Shown: positions 22,841 through 36,079, counted from the first letter of the stretch. The stretch is DNA of 64,000 nt from Escallonia rubra (GCA_033065855.1 JAVXUO010002571.1:248001-312000), one strand, 5' to 3'. Notes: generated by a model not told the origin, from the sequence alone. Translations and numbers: made by a program.

Positions 22841-25800
22841 TTATTCGGGCAAAAGTGGCAGCCTAGCAACACCGCCACCACCCCTAGCTACCGGCGGCTT
22901 AGAGGTTGTATCCTTGTGTAGAATCGAACTGGACTTGGAGTGCTTCAGAGCAGTGATTTTGTTCAGCTTCTGGGGAAGAATCTGCAACCTTGGGTTTAGA
23001 TCAGTTCCTGAGTTCTCCACGGTCAGCTGATAACTCTCCACCAGCTCAAGTTGTCGAGCAACAATCTCTGAGCGTCTTGGGAGAAGTTCTACAGGCTCAC
23101 CACCGGGAATCACAATATACTCGATTGCGAGCCGTACCTCCTGTAACGTACCAAAATCAGTAAAAGGTCAACAATATTCAAACGCTTAGAGCCATTGAGA
23201 GCAAGTCATAAACGATTGAGAGCGGAGTCAAGAAAGAAGACAACTACGCCCGGGTCAGTTAATTCTTGCTTTATGCTAACTAGTAATGTTCGGGCGTACT
23301 TCTCGTTCTAAGGTGCACTTATAGTCTAAGCATCATTGAGGCCTGCACTTAAATGTAAGGACTAATTTGATTGCTGAAGGGTCAAGAACAAAATACATTC
23401 TGTGAAACACTAGCATTAATGGGAAGAAATAGCACCTCTAAGGCATCAATTTCCTCTATCGATGGTTTTCGTTGTGGTGCATCATCTTTAATTTCAAAGT
23501 CAAAAGGACTTTGGAGAGGTTGCTTTGATCGAGAAGTCATTCCGAGAATCATGCGGACTGCCTTCACCATTTGTGCCATAGTATTTGACTGCAATATCAA
23601 CCATTAACATCAGAGCAAGTCATAAACGGATCTAACTACTTTCTCTTTTCGGGAAAAGAGGATACCTTAATAACAAATACTGGCAACTGGTGAAGTTTTG
23701 CTACACCACGGATCCAGGGGTTCTGCTTCAGTTCAGAAGTGGATGCTAAAATAGCATGTGCAGCACTGATGTCATTGGTTACGTCAATGTCATCCTCCAG
23801 CCCCATAACGCTTGCTACTTGTTGTAGATCAGCTTCCAGGGTCTAAATCACAGCCAGACACCAAGTATTTCACTTTCTATAGCTTTGTTAAATAAGTACA
23901 AGCCCTATACCCCTTATAATGCTGTCAATGGGGGGATACAGTCTCTAGCTAAGAGGGGAAATTATAAGTCGAATCTTCTTCAGAATATAGATATAATCAT
24001 CACAAGAAAGCAGCCATTCAAACCCGGTAAAATTAGTAATCGAGTCATCTTCAGAATACAGGTGCGCCTTAGTCAAGAGCCTTCATTCATTGTAGGTGCA
24101 GAGAAAATGTTGTCAATTCATCGAGAGGCTATCTCCTGATGCAAATCTTTGCCGCAAAAATATGTCCCCGTCACAACTGAGTAGAAGCTTATAATGTGAC
24201 TACTCAGAGTCTCAGACATAGATGTAATTATACTTGGCCTTAAAAGCTCTCGCCTTATTAAATGTTAGGACCCCAAGGGAGATACTTACTGTTACTGTTG
24301 TTTGTTAGAACTTTAAGGGGCAATAAAAGATCTTGCCTCAAAAAATACAACAAAGTGCAGACCTTTTGATGTATCAAAGGGTGCATTATTTCCCCTCGAA
24401 CCTCTCGTCCCAATTATAATAGTAAACGTACGAATGACTTAGATCAATATTTTCCAATTAACAAGACAAAACTGCATTTCATCTTGGGTGTTTTTGAATT
24501 TGGAGGAAGATGAAGTAAAATAGGAAACAGAGCTCGGAGTAATATACCTTGTACGTATAGACTAGCACTGGCGAGCTGATGCTCAAAGATCTATGAGGGC
24601 TTAGATTCATAAGATTGAGAGAATATTCTTCTTTCTCTCCATCATCTACTTTCTCAGCATACTCTATTTGGGTCCTCTCCTCGATATCAGCCAGCTCAGA
24701 GTGTTCTAGCTGGTGCTTTTCAGGTGTTGGAATATATTTCAAAGAATTATCAGCTTCAACATCCATACTACGCATTTCAAATAGAGAAGATTTGCCTAAT
24801 GTCCAGAAAAGATTCCATCAGCACTGAGAGCCATAACCTTCCACTTGAAGGTAAAGTAGGAAGAATTTCATTGAATTAGACCACATTCGGAGATTCAAGA
24901 ACTTCATAATACCTGCGAGAATGGCATCTACAGTTGCATCCAATCGGTGATGAACACGACACTCGGTTCTGGTTATCATTTCAACAGCACACGTAAATGT
25001 AGCAGGGCCTTTCCTCTCAAGAATTGTCTTCTGCACCTTCCTTTTCCTAGCTTCCTCGTCACCGAGGGTAACACTCTGTTCAAAAGAACGAACTAGCTTT
25101 AATCACTCGACACTTCTAGTTGAAAAGATTCTACTCCACAGACAAAAATTAAAATTGAAATGTCTAAACTTATGCTTCAATATGTACTACTGAATCAAAT
25201 TACTATACACTCCCTGCATATAGCTAGCACATGCTAAGGCCTACCAAAACTGAAGACAGCATCAGCTTCATTATAAATACAGCCTAATAAAAATCACAGC
25301 AACAAGGGATATGTTCTGCACCTCTATGCCACCAACAAGAAGTTGCAGAGAGGGATTCTTTATTATGTTTTCTATAGTTATTCCATGTGCAGTTCCAACT
25401 AGCTGAACTCCTCTTTGAGCAATAGTACTGGCTGCCAAAGCTTCAAGTTCAGTTCCAATTTCATCAATTATAATGGTTTGAGGCATATGATTTTCAACTG
25501 CTTCAATCATCACCTGTGCAGTAACAAAATTGAGAAAACTAAATAAATTTTATACTCATGGCTTTTCAAACATTAAGCAGGCATTCGAGTTGACCACTCA
25601 CATTGTGCTGCATATGAACATTTGGAACTTGCATCCTTCTTGCCCGACCTATTCCCGAATGAGGAACATCTCCATCACCGCCAATCTCATTGGATGTATC
25701 TACTATTACTACACGTTTCTTGCGCTCATCTGCCAGCATTCTTGCCATCTCTCTGTCAAACAAGTGGCATCTAACATATCAATGCTGTGATATGCAAATA

Positions 25801-27272
25801 TTAGAAAGATATAGATGACAAAGCCATAAATGGAAGAATAATATGCCAAATAACTGTTATCTCAGACACTAGAGCAAACACAACAACATAAAAACCTGAA
25901 CATGACTCTAGAACTAATTTGCATGATATATTACCAATGGTAATGACAGAAAGTTGTCCTCACAATATTTAGAAAGGGAAGTATATATGACAACATTAAT
26001 AACCATATGAAATGCCTTGATCGATCCCAGCTTCAGAAAAAGATAAGAGAAGCTCATGCTGATTATACAAGTTAATAACCTATTGGCAAAGAAATTCTGA
26101 TGCAGTTAACTGATGAGAACTGAAAAGCACTGCATATACCTGATTAAGGTTGTCTTTCCCACTCCTGGAGGTCCTATAACCAAGATGGAACCTCCCCCTT
26201 CAACCAAGTCACGTATAATTTCAGCACTTCCAGATACCGATCGACCTACCCGGCAAGTAAGGCCGATGATCTGCAACTTACGGTTTCGAATAGCACTTAT
26301 CCGATGCAGTGAATGATCAATGCCTGAACGGTTGTCATCCGAGAACTCACCCACCTAAAGGAAATCAAGCAACTCCAATTTGAAAACCTAAATCATACCT
26401 ATTCAGATATGCAAAATGATATTCCCAGTTTCCAACTCCACTTTTGAACTGAACTACCCCACGTTTGTTGCTAATGTTTTTATGTGTTGCTAAAAGTCAA
26501 GTGGAGTGAGAATTACAAAAGAATAATTTGCGCTCAAAATAGTCCTGACCTAATTAATATTACTGGGTCACTTTTAGTCATCAACGTCTCCCCGACTATA
26601 TGGAACTTTTATTACATAATATATGCAAATAAAGTAGATTAATGAAGTATAAACTCTTTTGACCTCAAGTTTTTAAGATTACGGATCCTACAAATGACTA
26701 AAACATATATAAACACGACGCATTATGGGTTAAATAACTATGACTTTATACAGTACTTGCAAAAAGATGTTTACAACCTTTGATATGGCATGGCGGAGAT
26801 CTTCGAGCTGCACAAGCTCTTCCGATATCACGCAATCTCCAGATGGAAACCTAGCAAGAGGCTGCCTACCCAAATCCATCACGACCTCAATCAAATCCCC
26901 AATCTCCGCGTGCCCAAATAGCTCATTTCTCATCCTCAACGGCACCAGTTCAAGAAACAAGTCCAGGTCCGAAACTGCATGCGACTGAGAACTGGAGGCC
27001 GAGTTCGAAGAAACCGACGAGAACCCATTTCCCGGCGTGGGCCATTCATGAGGCCGGCGGACTTCCGGCGAAGTTACCGGCAATCCCGACGACGATATTC
27101 TGATGCGCCCACCACGAGTTCGACGAAATGCCGCTGATAACGAAGTAGAAAAGCGAGTGGCCTGGAGGTAAGCGAAAGTTGAGGCGGGGATTTGGGTAGC
27201 CGAGTTCCATGAGCTGTGTAGATCAATGAGCACAAAATGTGAGTTCAAGGCTCTCATTTTGTGCGTGTGCAT
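22841..27272 (-). CDS. SPD1: Plastid Ycf45/SPD1-like P-loop ATPase, nine exons
   Basis: Nuclear homologue of the algal/cyanobacterial Ycf45 ATPase. The Arabidopsis relative SPD1 acts in seedling chloroplast development; sharing that role is inference. Exons on - (high to low): 27272-26778, 26354-26140, 25752-25602, 25513-25322, 25075-24913, 24795-24548, 23842-23666, 23588-23436, 23140-22841. All junctions are GT-AG and phases agree, giving 698 codons with the stop. Order: Ser/Arg-rich N-terminus fitting a transit peptide (about 1-90), Ycf45 N-domain ([18 protein letters not shown]), Walker [10 protein letters not shown] near residue 226, [20 protein letters not shown], Walker B TIIIDEIG near 300, sensor-like [15 protein letters not shown], then the C-terminal domain with [19 protein letters not shown] (exon 7). 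The start at 27272 was chosen for length; the in-frame ATG at 27257 is equally possible. No damage is seen. A paralogue of SPD1 (the other plant Ycf45-like gene) remains possible. Confidence 0.9.
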
Positions 27273-27660
27273 GTGTTAACCTTTCGCGATGATTGTGATA
27301 TTGTAGGGGGGAGGAGCGGTGTGAAGAGGGAGTTCGAAGGAGGTGGAGAGAGCAAAGAAGATTCGTTGGGATCTCCTTTGAGTTTGGAGCAAGTGAGGGT
27401 CCTAGCAGAACAAAATTTGCACAGCAAGCTATTAACGACCGTTGAAGCCGTGGTCGTGAGGTGACGGAAATGGCAACTGCAGCGGACCACACATTTTGGT
27501 CCTTGGCGTGTTCGCTGAAACTGCTTTTAGTGTGTATAGCGTACACTGCTTTAAATCCCCCACAGATAACAAAATAGGAAAGTGGACTAAAAATACTTGT
27601 TCGGTTAGAAAGGAAAGTTGCATAATCATATCAATCTTGACTTTTGTTCAAAATATTTTT
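27273..27660. other. Upstream region of the SPD1-like gene
   Basis: Should hold the promoter and 5' UTR of the minus-strand gene. No clear TATA box was assigned. The LTR element begins at 27661, so the non-repetitive upstream region is only about 390 bp. Confidence 0.45.
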
Positions 27661-29217
27661 TGATATAACTCAAATATAACTCTCAATAATTGAGAAATAC
27701 TCGGCAATCTCAGTTAAATTGGAAGATCGATAATTATCTTATCACTATTCTAAAAGAGTCTTTAGAGATTGTGACGTGATCCTCGAAGATCCTAACGCGG
27801 TCCTAACACATCTGGCTCACGGCTCAGTCCTACTAAGAGTCTTCTCCTACAGCTAGAGATGTCAAAAGGCGGGTCAGCCCGGCCCTAAAACGGTCTGGGC
27901 TGGCCAGGCCCTAAATGGTGAACAGTGTAGCCCTGGTCCATAGGGCCAAGGGCTAGGGCCAAGGCCAGGCCGTGAAATTTTCCAAAAACGCCTGGTTCGG
28001 CCCCGGCCCTTTAGCCCTAAACCATTTTGAGTTACTTATTTTTTTTCTTTCCCCTTCTTTCTCGCGCCTCATTCTTTCTCTACCTCATATTTTTCTCTGT
28101 TTATTTAACTTTTTGGATATACGCATTTCTTTTCAGCTCATGATGATGGTTCCTACTTCTTTATCTACTTTTACTTGCAATCCTCATCTGTATTAGTTTC
28201 ATTGAATTATGAAGAGAAAATATATGTTTATTTGTCTAGGAACTAGAAACAACACAATTTAGGCAATGAAAATGGGGAACATAACTCCAGAAAGTACGGA
28301 AAAGTTCATAATAAAAGTAGTCTAATGATACATGCTTCTAATGAGATACTTAATACTATGTAAAATGCAAAGCTAGAGGTATGTTTGAGTGAAATTTTTT
28401 AGAAATATGGTGAATCTGATAATGGCATGTGGTGGGTGATAGGTGTTGGTGATGGCGGCGTTGCTAAGGTGGTGGTCGGTACGTTCCTGGTAAGTCGTTA
28501 CCGGTGGTATGTATGATGGCGGAGGTGGTGGGTACCTTGTTGCTTGACTGTTTGTAATGGTGGTGGTGGTCATGGTAACCGGTGGGTGGTGATGAAACAA
28601 GAAGGGGTTACGTTCAATTATCTACGTTTAGAGAGAAATTTGAGAGAGAGGCATTAGCAGTTCAAATCAAAGATCTAGTTCGCAAAAAAAATCCGACTTG
28701 TAAATTGCAAACATACGTTCACTCTGGCGAGAGACTGTAAAGAAATGAGAATGGAACGAAAAGAACTGGGAATGAAATGTTGGAAATGCAATACAAACAC
28801 AGGAATTGAAAAAAAAACATAGGCTCGGCCCCAGCCTTAGGGCTTGGGCCGGGACAGGGCCTTCATTTCCTACCTTTGGGCCCGGCCCAGTTTCCAAGGC
28901 CCAAAGCCCTAAATGGCCCCAGCCCATTTTCTGGCCCTTTGGGCCCAAGCTGGGCCGACTCGAGCCCAGCTCTTTGACATCTCTACCTACAGCTATATAA
29001 AAGGGTTTATCCCCCAGGTATGAGGATAATTACACATACAAAGACACAGTCTTTCATGCTTTTTCAAAGTTACTATCATGTAGTTGCATTATGACTTAAG
29101 CATCGGAGAGTTTTCCGCCGGGAACTCCACCCAGCGGTCACTCGTTTTCTGTCTTGCAGGTCATCGGTTCGGACTCGGATTCCAGAATATACGCAGAGCA
29201 TATTTTTAGCAGCAACA
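27661..29217 (+). repeat. Left LTR of family L1, split by a hAT insertion
   Basis: Starts TGATATAACTC and ends AGCAGCAACA. Without the inserted element (27855-28985) it is about 420 bp. The promoter-like CTATATAAAAGG lies at about 28993. Confidence 0.78.
27855..28985. mobile_element. hAT-type element inserted in the L1 LTR
   Basis: About 1.13 kb with inverted tips AGAGATGTCAAA / TTTGACATCTCT, flanked by CCTACAGCT (27846-27854 and 28986-28994; the 8-9 bp size suits hAT). The uninterrupted sequence is seen in the second LTR (TTACAGCTATATAAAGG), which confirms the insertion. Both ends carry many GGGCCAGGCC / GGCCCTAAA motifs, probably transposase-binding repeats. A GGTGGT-rich stretch sits at 28428-28590. 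No transposase. Confidence 0.85.
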
Positions 29218-31914
29218 GATTGGCGCCATCCATGGGACCCGCCAGCCTAGCCAATCAACCTCGAGAAAACTCAAACAGCCGTTTCGCAAGCGATCGACGG
29301 CAATGCATCAGAACCGTTAACACAAGTGCCGTCAACGCGGGGTCTCTAAGTCAATTATCGTCCTAGTGAAATTTTTTTTTGAGAGTTCATAATTTTCAAA
29401 TAGTGAAATTTTTTTTTGAGAGTTCATAATTTTCAAATTATTTATCACAAGTTTCTACTGTCAGACCGAAACAGCGATCTGCCGCACTGGTGGCGGTCAG
29501 GCAGCATCGTCACAACCAAAATTACAAAGCAGAATCAATGGGTCATGGCCACCACGATTAGCCGCGCCGCCACAGCAGGGCTGCCGTATCAAAAAAGAAG
29601 AGAAAAAAAATCTTATACGGGAACGACCCACCATCGCCGAAAGCAATTGAGGGAGCGTCGTCGCCATCCACCCTGTTCGGTGGCCACTCTTACCGTCACG
29701 GCCCGGGACGAAGCTTGCCGTCGCGGCCCATGACCAAACTTGTCAGATCTGAATGCGCTATGGCGCTACCACAACCACCAACAGCGGCAACGAGTGACGG
29801 AGTTCCACCGGGACAAACCATTCGACGGGCACGCCCTGATCCAGTGACCCTCTAATTAGCCGCGCCACCTCGACCGTGGCGCCAGGCAACCGCCACACAG
29901 TCGCACGGTCGCCACCATCCAAGGAATCTGCTCCACCAAAATCAGTAGCAACGACGCCACTTCGCAGACCACTGTCATTGGTCGTACAACCATCGCCATT
30001 GACCACAAGCGGCCGCTGGGAATCTTGTATGGCTACTACAACAACCAACAAAAAAAAGGAGAAAGAGGGGGAAACAGAGAAGAGTTCAGCCCCATCACCG
30101 CCGCGACATTCTAAGGATCGCCGGCGGCAACCGAGTTAGTGTCGTCACCAAAACTGAGTCTACGGCGCCACGCCATCCAAGACTGTGACGATGCAGTGGG
30201 CATCGCCGAGCTACGTGCCCCCGCGACCTCAACTCCTCCATCAGATTCCTCTTTCGAGCAAACCAGAGAGAATAGATTTCATCGGCCTCTTACTCACCAT
30301 AACTACGCCGCCGTTAGTGCCACCACCGAGGTAACCGATCTGCGCCACCGCCGAGACAGCTGATCAGTGCCACGACCGAGGCAACAGATTGACCCAGACT
30401 TGCACAACGCCGGCGAAAGATCCATGCAGATCTGGCTGATGCCTCCTCAAGCCGCCGTCGACCGCAACGCACGCCTCCATTACGCCACCTCCATGTGGTG
30501 GTCGGAGTTTCCTCGGGGATAACTGCCTTTTGGTCAAGGAAAAGAATAGGCAGATTCATTAAGGTGCATTCTTCCACTTTTTGAAGTATTTAAACATTTT
30601 ACCCCATATATATGGGTATTTAGGTTTAATACCCAAAGGGTCTCCTTTATTTCACACATGCCACAACTTTAGCATGAAGCTTTTAACCCATGCAAGATGC
30701 ATATTTGTGCTTACGACCCAAAGGGTCTTGCTTATTCGACTTAGGCCACATGCTCCTTAAAGCATTAAGCTTTTTATAATGCATATTTGAACAGAAGATA
30801 CACATGGTCTCATTTAATTCGCATATGATGCACATTCTTTAAAGTATGTGCACATGTTATATTTTGTGGCACGTCGTTAAAAAATAAGCGACTGTGACTT
30901 TAAAACAGGATATACTTCATCGCTCATGCGTCGCTAAAAATTTAAGCGACTACGATTGAAGGCCGGCAAGCCTCCCGGAGGCTACTTCTCCTACGCGCTC
31001 GGTATTACCTAGACGCAAGCACGTCACAAAGTTGGGACTCCTGACTACTGTGGCTTTTAAGCTCACCTGCGACATGTAGTGTAGTGCACCCTGTCATCTG
31101 ACTGACAAAGCCCTAATGGGGCCGTGGTGTCTGAACACCGCTCTTAATTTTGTGTTAAAAATATAGTTGAACTTGTAAGTTCATGTGCTTTATTGCTTCA
31201 AAAGCTGTTTTTTCAGTCACGTACTTTTTCTTGTTGTAAGGGCCTTAAACTACGCCCGCGAGCATCAACGGTGATGTATAAATCGCTTCATAAAGCGAGA
31301 GAAAATTCACAGCACCGTACAATTTGAAGACACGTCTAGGGCTTCTGCTGCACTATCATGCCGACTCGGCATTACCTATTATCTTGTGATATTCAATCAC
31401 ACAATGACCTCGATCAGTGAATCAGAGCACATCGCCAACCTCTGCTGATAGCGTCGTTAATATGTTTGGTACAACTGTAAGCTCGAGCTATGCAATCAGC
31501 AGATCAGATCTAGTAGCCTTTCAGTATATCGGTAAACTGTGGCAACTTCTTTAAAAGATCACCCAGTGACATCTTGCTTAGAAGGACTCCGCGTCCTCTA
31601 GCTTATATGCTGGTCCAGTCGAGCAGATAGATTATGGTCTTCTAAATCTCTATTACGCATCCAGGTCTTCTTACGACCGTGCCGTACATATAGGCTGAAA
31701 AGCCTCCTTTATATATATGTACCTTCTTAAAGGCAGGAAGGCTTTATATCTTATGATATTAGCCATATTATGGGCTTAATGCTTCGTGCCCTCGGATACA
31801 GGGGGGCTTCATAACAACGGTCATATTACGAGCTCAATGCCACGTGCCTTCTTAAGCAACGTCATGACGATAAACTACGTGTGTTTCTTCGATTACAGCC
31901 CTCAAGGGCCTTTA

Positions 31915-32420
31915 CAAGAACTTATGTTCCACTAAAACCCTTGAGGGTATTTTTATGAGCTTTGCGCTCTATCCGCTCCCGAGGGTGCATACGACGAGAA
32001 CTCTAAGCTCCGTTGAACCCCAGAGGATATTTTCATTAGCTTGCGCTCCATCTCCCCCTAAGGGCACGTAGGACGAGAACTTTAAGTTCCGTCTAACCCC
32101 CGAAGGTATTTTTATGAGTTTTTCTTGCCATCTGCCCCCGAGGGCACATACAACGAGAACTTTAAGTTTCGTCAAACCCCCGAGGGTATTTTTATGAGCT
32201 TTGCACTCTATCCTCCCCCGAGGGCGCGTACAACGAGAACTTTAAGTTCCGTCAAACCCCTAAGGGTTTTTTCATGAGCTTACGCTTCATCTGCCCCCGA
32301 GGGCGTGTACGGCGAGAACTTTAAGTTCCATCAAATCCCCCAGGGTATTTTTCATGAGCTCTGTGCTCCATTAGCTCTCAAGAGCGCTTACCAGAACTCT
32401 GTGTTCCACTAGCCTCCTAA
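31915..32420 (+). repeat. 80 bp tandem array inside the L1 element
   Basis: The motif ACGAGAACTTTAAGTTCC recurs at 31994, 32073, 32153, 32233 and 32312 (79-80 bp apart), with weaker copies at each end. Each unit also holds CCCCCGAGGG and a TATTTTTATGAGCTTT block. Confidence 0.9.
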
Positions 32421-33087
32421 GGTAATCCCTCGAGGGACGAACACCCCCAAGGGTGACAGGATAGGGCTCGAGTTCTATCCGAACAGTTTAGCTACAGTTC
32501 TAACCCGTGAAACGGCAAAGCACTATGTGGGACTTCATCCCCCCACCATCCTTTACCTAGCCAAGCGTGAGTGTGAGGCTTCTTTGCCAACTCTTAGCTG
32601 ATGATAAGAGTTCACGTCAAAGTAAAATACAGGCATGATGTGGTCAGCTCAAGTTAAAGAACACACACTTGCACAAAACAAACACCTTCCAAAGGAGAGG
32701 TGACCCCTCAAGGGGACATTCAAACACTTAACACATTCAACAACTTGCATGCATAGCTTTTTGTCCTCTCTCAAGAGAGGCTACCATGGGGCACAACCTC
32801 TAAAGGATCTCGAGATCCCATGATTTATCTTCCCAAAGACGATTTCGAAGATCCTGCTTAGGCGATATTCTAAGACCTAGCTCTAAAAAGCTAGAGTTCT
32901 AGCACCCTACTTAGGCATAGTTCCATGGCTTAAGCTCCCGAGAGCTTATGTCCGAGCACAGAGAGTAGAGAAATATTATTTACCCCTACAAGCGGATAGA
33001 GAATCCCTTGCAAACCTAGTGCATGTCTCAAGACATCGGGTATAACTTCCTTAGCCAAACATTTTGGCTAAAGAAGTGGATGGCTTA

Positions 33088-33530
33088 TGATATAACTCCA
33101 ATAATTGGGGAATACCCGGCAATCCTAGTCAAACTGGGAAATCGATAATTATCTTATCAGGATTCTAAAAGAGGGGAAATCGATAATTATCTTATCAGGA
33201 TTCTAAAAGAGTCCTTAGAGATCGTGACGTGATCCTCGAGGATCCTAACGCGATCTTAACACATCTGGCCCACGACCCAGTTCTACTAGGAGTCTTCTCT
33301 TACAGCTATATAAAGGGGTTTACCCCCCAGGTATGAGGACAATTACACACACAAAGACACAGTCTTTCATGCTTTTTTAGAGTTATTATCTTGTAGATGC
33401 GCTCTGACTTAAGCATCGGAGAGTTCTCCGCCAGGAACCCCACCCGACGGTCATTTGTTTTTTGTCTTGCAGGTCATCGGTCCAGGCTCGGGTTCCGAAA
33501 CATACCCAGAGCATATTTTTAACAGCAACA
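33088..33530 (+). repeat. Right LTR of family L1, followed by a second primer-site-like sequence
   Basis: 443 bp, TGATATAACTCC to AACAGCAACA, with TATA-like CTATATAAAGG. It contains a 36 bp internal tandem duplication (about 33141-33212). It is followed by GATTGGCGCCATCTGTGGGA, which normally lies after a 5' LTR. Confidence 0.78.
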
Positions 33531-33917
33531 GATTGGCGCCATCTGTGGGACCCAAAACCACAAACACGACCACTCATTTTCAATATCGTCACAGACTTGT
33601 GAAATAAAATGCCGAGTTACAAGTTTTTGGGCGACTCGTGACAAGTAATTTTTAAGTGCAGTTATAACAGTGTCCATGATTCCATCACGTAAGGATGTGT
33701 CTGCCAAAAGATTATCTAGCTATTTGATAATCGAGATAGAATTTTAGGTGACAAACAATTTAAGTCGAGCTGATGTGATACAGTAAGGTAAATGGTGGAA
33801 TATGGCACTTATGAGGAAACTTTCGATGTTACTGGTGGATGACAGAGAGGCTGATGTTGGGGGGGGGGGGGGGAGAGAGAGAGTTTTTTGACACTATGAT
33901 GGCAAAGAATAGAGGAA
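33531..33917. other. Spacer with a 15-base G run
   Basis: After the primer-site-like sequence the similarity to family L1 stops. A run of 15 G lies at 33859-33873, followed by (GA)n. Confidence 0.55.
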
Positions 33918-35600
33918 ACAACACAAATGGTCCTCAAACTTTCGGCTATTCGCGCGTGTACTCCCTATAGTTTCAATTTTGTAAGAATAGTCTTTGTAGT
34001 TTTTAAATTTGGCATTTCAGTCTTTTTTCACACGACCGTCTGCTTTCAGCCGTTAGTGTGCCCTTTGCTGGGAGTATTTTCATCCCTTCACCTCGTCAGT
34101 TTTCTTCCAAAATTATTCCCATAGCCCATTTTGTCAAAACATAGAGGGAGTTGAATGTTCACGCATAATAACAGGAGATTAGGTACCAATTAGGGCTTTC
34201 TTTGATGTTAAGTACACATAATAACCAAGATTAGGTGTCAATTAGGCTTTGATTAGGGATTAGGGTTTATTGAGTGACTGAATCTGTTTTAGGGTTTTGA
34301 TTTGATCGCGATTCCGTAATTGTCGAATCGAAGCAAAATGACTTGGGTGAAGAGGGAAAGGGACGTCAATTTTGGGAATTATGTGCTTTACCATAAATGT
34401 TCAGACTTTATTTTCTTTAATGATTTAATTCCGCACTTTACAGGAATGCATATTTATGTATGGGACATTGTTGCTTTTTAGGTTTTCTGTTTTATGTATA
34501 TGTTGTGTTGTGATTCTATATTCCAATAGTGACTGCCAAATTGCTTTGACTATAGTATAATTGTGTTTTCTTTTGTTCAATGTGCTATTTAACTATATTT
34601 ATATACTAATATAGAAGTACGTTGTTTTTGTTAGAAATTGAATTAATTATATTATATTGTCAGTGTATTATCTTTGTTGTAATTTGGATCTTCGTCCCCT
34701 AATATGTGGTCATATGTAAATTGTTTGTGTAATGAATGGGCCTGATTATTTTACTCTTGAACTGCACCGTGGGGGACACTTTATGGAAATCCCAATAATG
34801 GACGATGTGGGTGGGGTTGTAGACAACTATGACATGTGTCATACTGATTACTTTTCACTATCTGAGGTTGTTACAACGGTAGAAGAATAGGGTTATAAGA
34901 AAAAATGTTACTTCTACTATATAATACCTGGTATGACTTTAGATGATGGGCTGAGAAGGTTAAAGACTGATGTTGATGTAAGAGTTAGATGGTGTATGTT
35001 GGTCCTAATTATGTGCTAGAGATATACATGGAACCAGGGGAAATAATAGCTAGTGATAATATTAATGACCTTACATTAGTGGGGATGACAAATGAGAGTG
35101 GGTTTTTGGTATCGCATGATGTGATGGATGTAAATGGTAGTCAGTTGGATGGGCTGTTTAATGGTACTCAAACTCAAGTTGTTGGGAATGAACATGAAAT
35201 GCCTCTAAGGAAAACTGTAATAGAAACTCAGCAAATGGTAGTAAAGATGGTAGTGAAGGTGATGTAGGATATGGCACCTTTAAGGACAGTGATTATGACT
35301 TTAGTGAGGAAGACATCCCCAATGAGGGAAATATGGGTTCAGCTGTTGAGGTGTTTGGTGCTGTGGAGATGTTGTTTGCTAGTAGGGAAGAATTCAAGGA
35401 GGCAATTAAAGAGTATGCTATCAACAAAAGGAGGGAGGTAGAGTTTGTAAAAAAATTGTAAGGTTAGGGTGAGGGCAATATGCATGGAAGTGAGCAATAT
35501 AAATGGAAAGTGTATGGGTTCATGATGCAGGGGTCCACAACAAAACATATTCTAAACACCACGATTGTCGTGCTCTTTATCTCAAAGAACAAGCCTTAAT
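33918..35600 (+). pseudogene. MuDR-type transposase (MURA) N-terminal remnant
   Basis: The left part (about 33920-34060) resembles a Mutator end of the CACAAATGGTCCTCAAACT type found in many plants. Downstream, translation in shifting frames gives IPGMTLDDGLRRLKTDVDVR, then VYVGPNYVLEIYMEPGE, and then the MuDR DNA-binding region as SREEFKEAIKEYAINKRREV followed by KVRVRAI. Stops and frame changes (for example the stop at 35265-35267) break it. The catalytic domain and right end are missing, replaced by other sequence after about 35600. Confidence 0.7.
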
Positions 35601-35726
35601 TTTAGATTTTGGAAGGTTTTTAGTTGATTTTTCTGGAAATTTCCTCTAAAAAAACGTGGTACACAAATTAAGCATGAATGCAAAATTCAAAAGGAAGGGT
35701 GTACACCCATACCCAAGAGTCCCTTG

Positions 35727-35870
35727 CTTTGTTTTAGCTTGCCTGTTTAGCTAGATTGCACACTGTGGATGCAAATAAAGCCTTCTGTAAGTTGTCCATT
35801 GTTTTGTTTTAGCTTGCCTGCTTAGCTAGATTGCACACTATGCATGCAAACAAAGTCTTCTGTAAGTTGT
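35727..35870. repeat. 75 bp direct tandem duplication
   Basis: Two copies (35727-35795 and 35802-35870) share TTTAGCTTGCCTG, TTAGCTAGATTGCACACT and TTCTGTAAGTTGT, 75 bp apart. Confidence 0.88.
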
Positions 35871-36079
35871 AATGATGATGTTGAAGTAATGAGAATATTT
35901 GGGACCGTTTTGCCCTTGTGTTGAAATTTACTTCTTTGTGCACTATTTTATGCAATGTTGATGCACTGTTTGCTGTAGATTGTTGAGATTTGTTGGCGGA
36001 CTTTTCTTGCAAGAGGCAAGTCGAGTGTCACACACGGTTTTCTTTGTGCCATCAAAGGCCACCGTGTGTCAGGTTTCAC

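Larger units (their letters stand above)
27661..33530 (+). mobile_element. LTR retrotransposon remains, non-coding (LARD-like), family L1
   Basis: Two same-orientation LTRs (27661-29217, enlarged by an insertion, and 33088-33530) enclose about 3.9 kb. The first LTR is followed by a primer-site-like ATTGGCGCCATCCATGGGA. The interior has a GC-rich part (29.5-30.5 kb), AT-richer sequence and an 80 bp tandem array; no gag or pol was recognised, so it is best read as a large derivative moved in trans. The LTRs differ at roughly a tenth of sites by eye, so it is old (millions of years). The right LTR is itself followed by a primer-site-like sequence. Confidence 0.75.
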
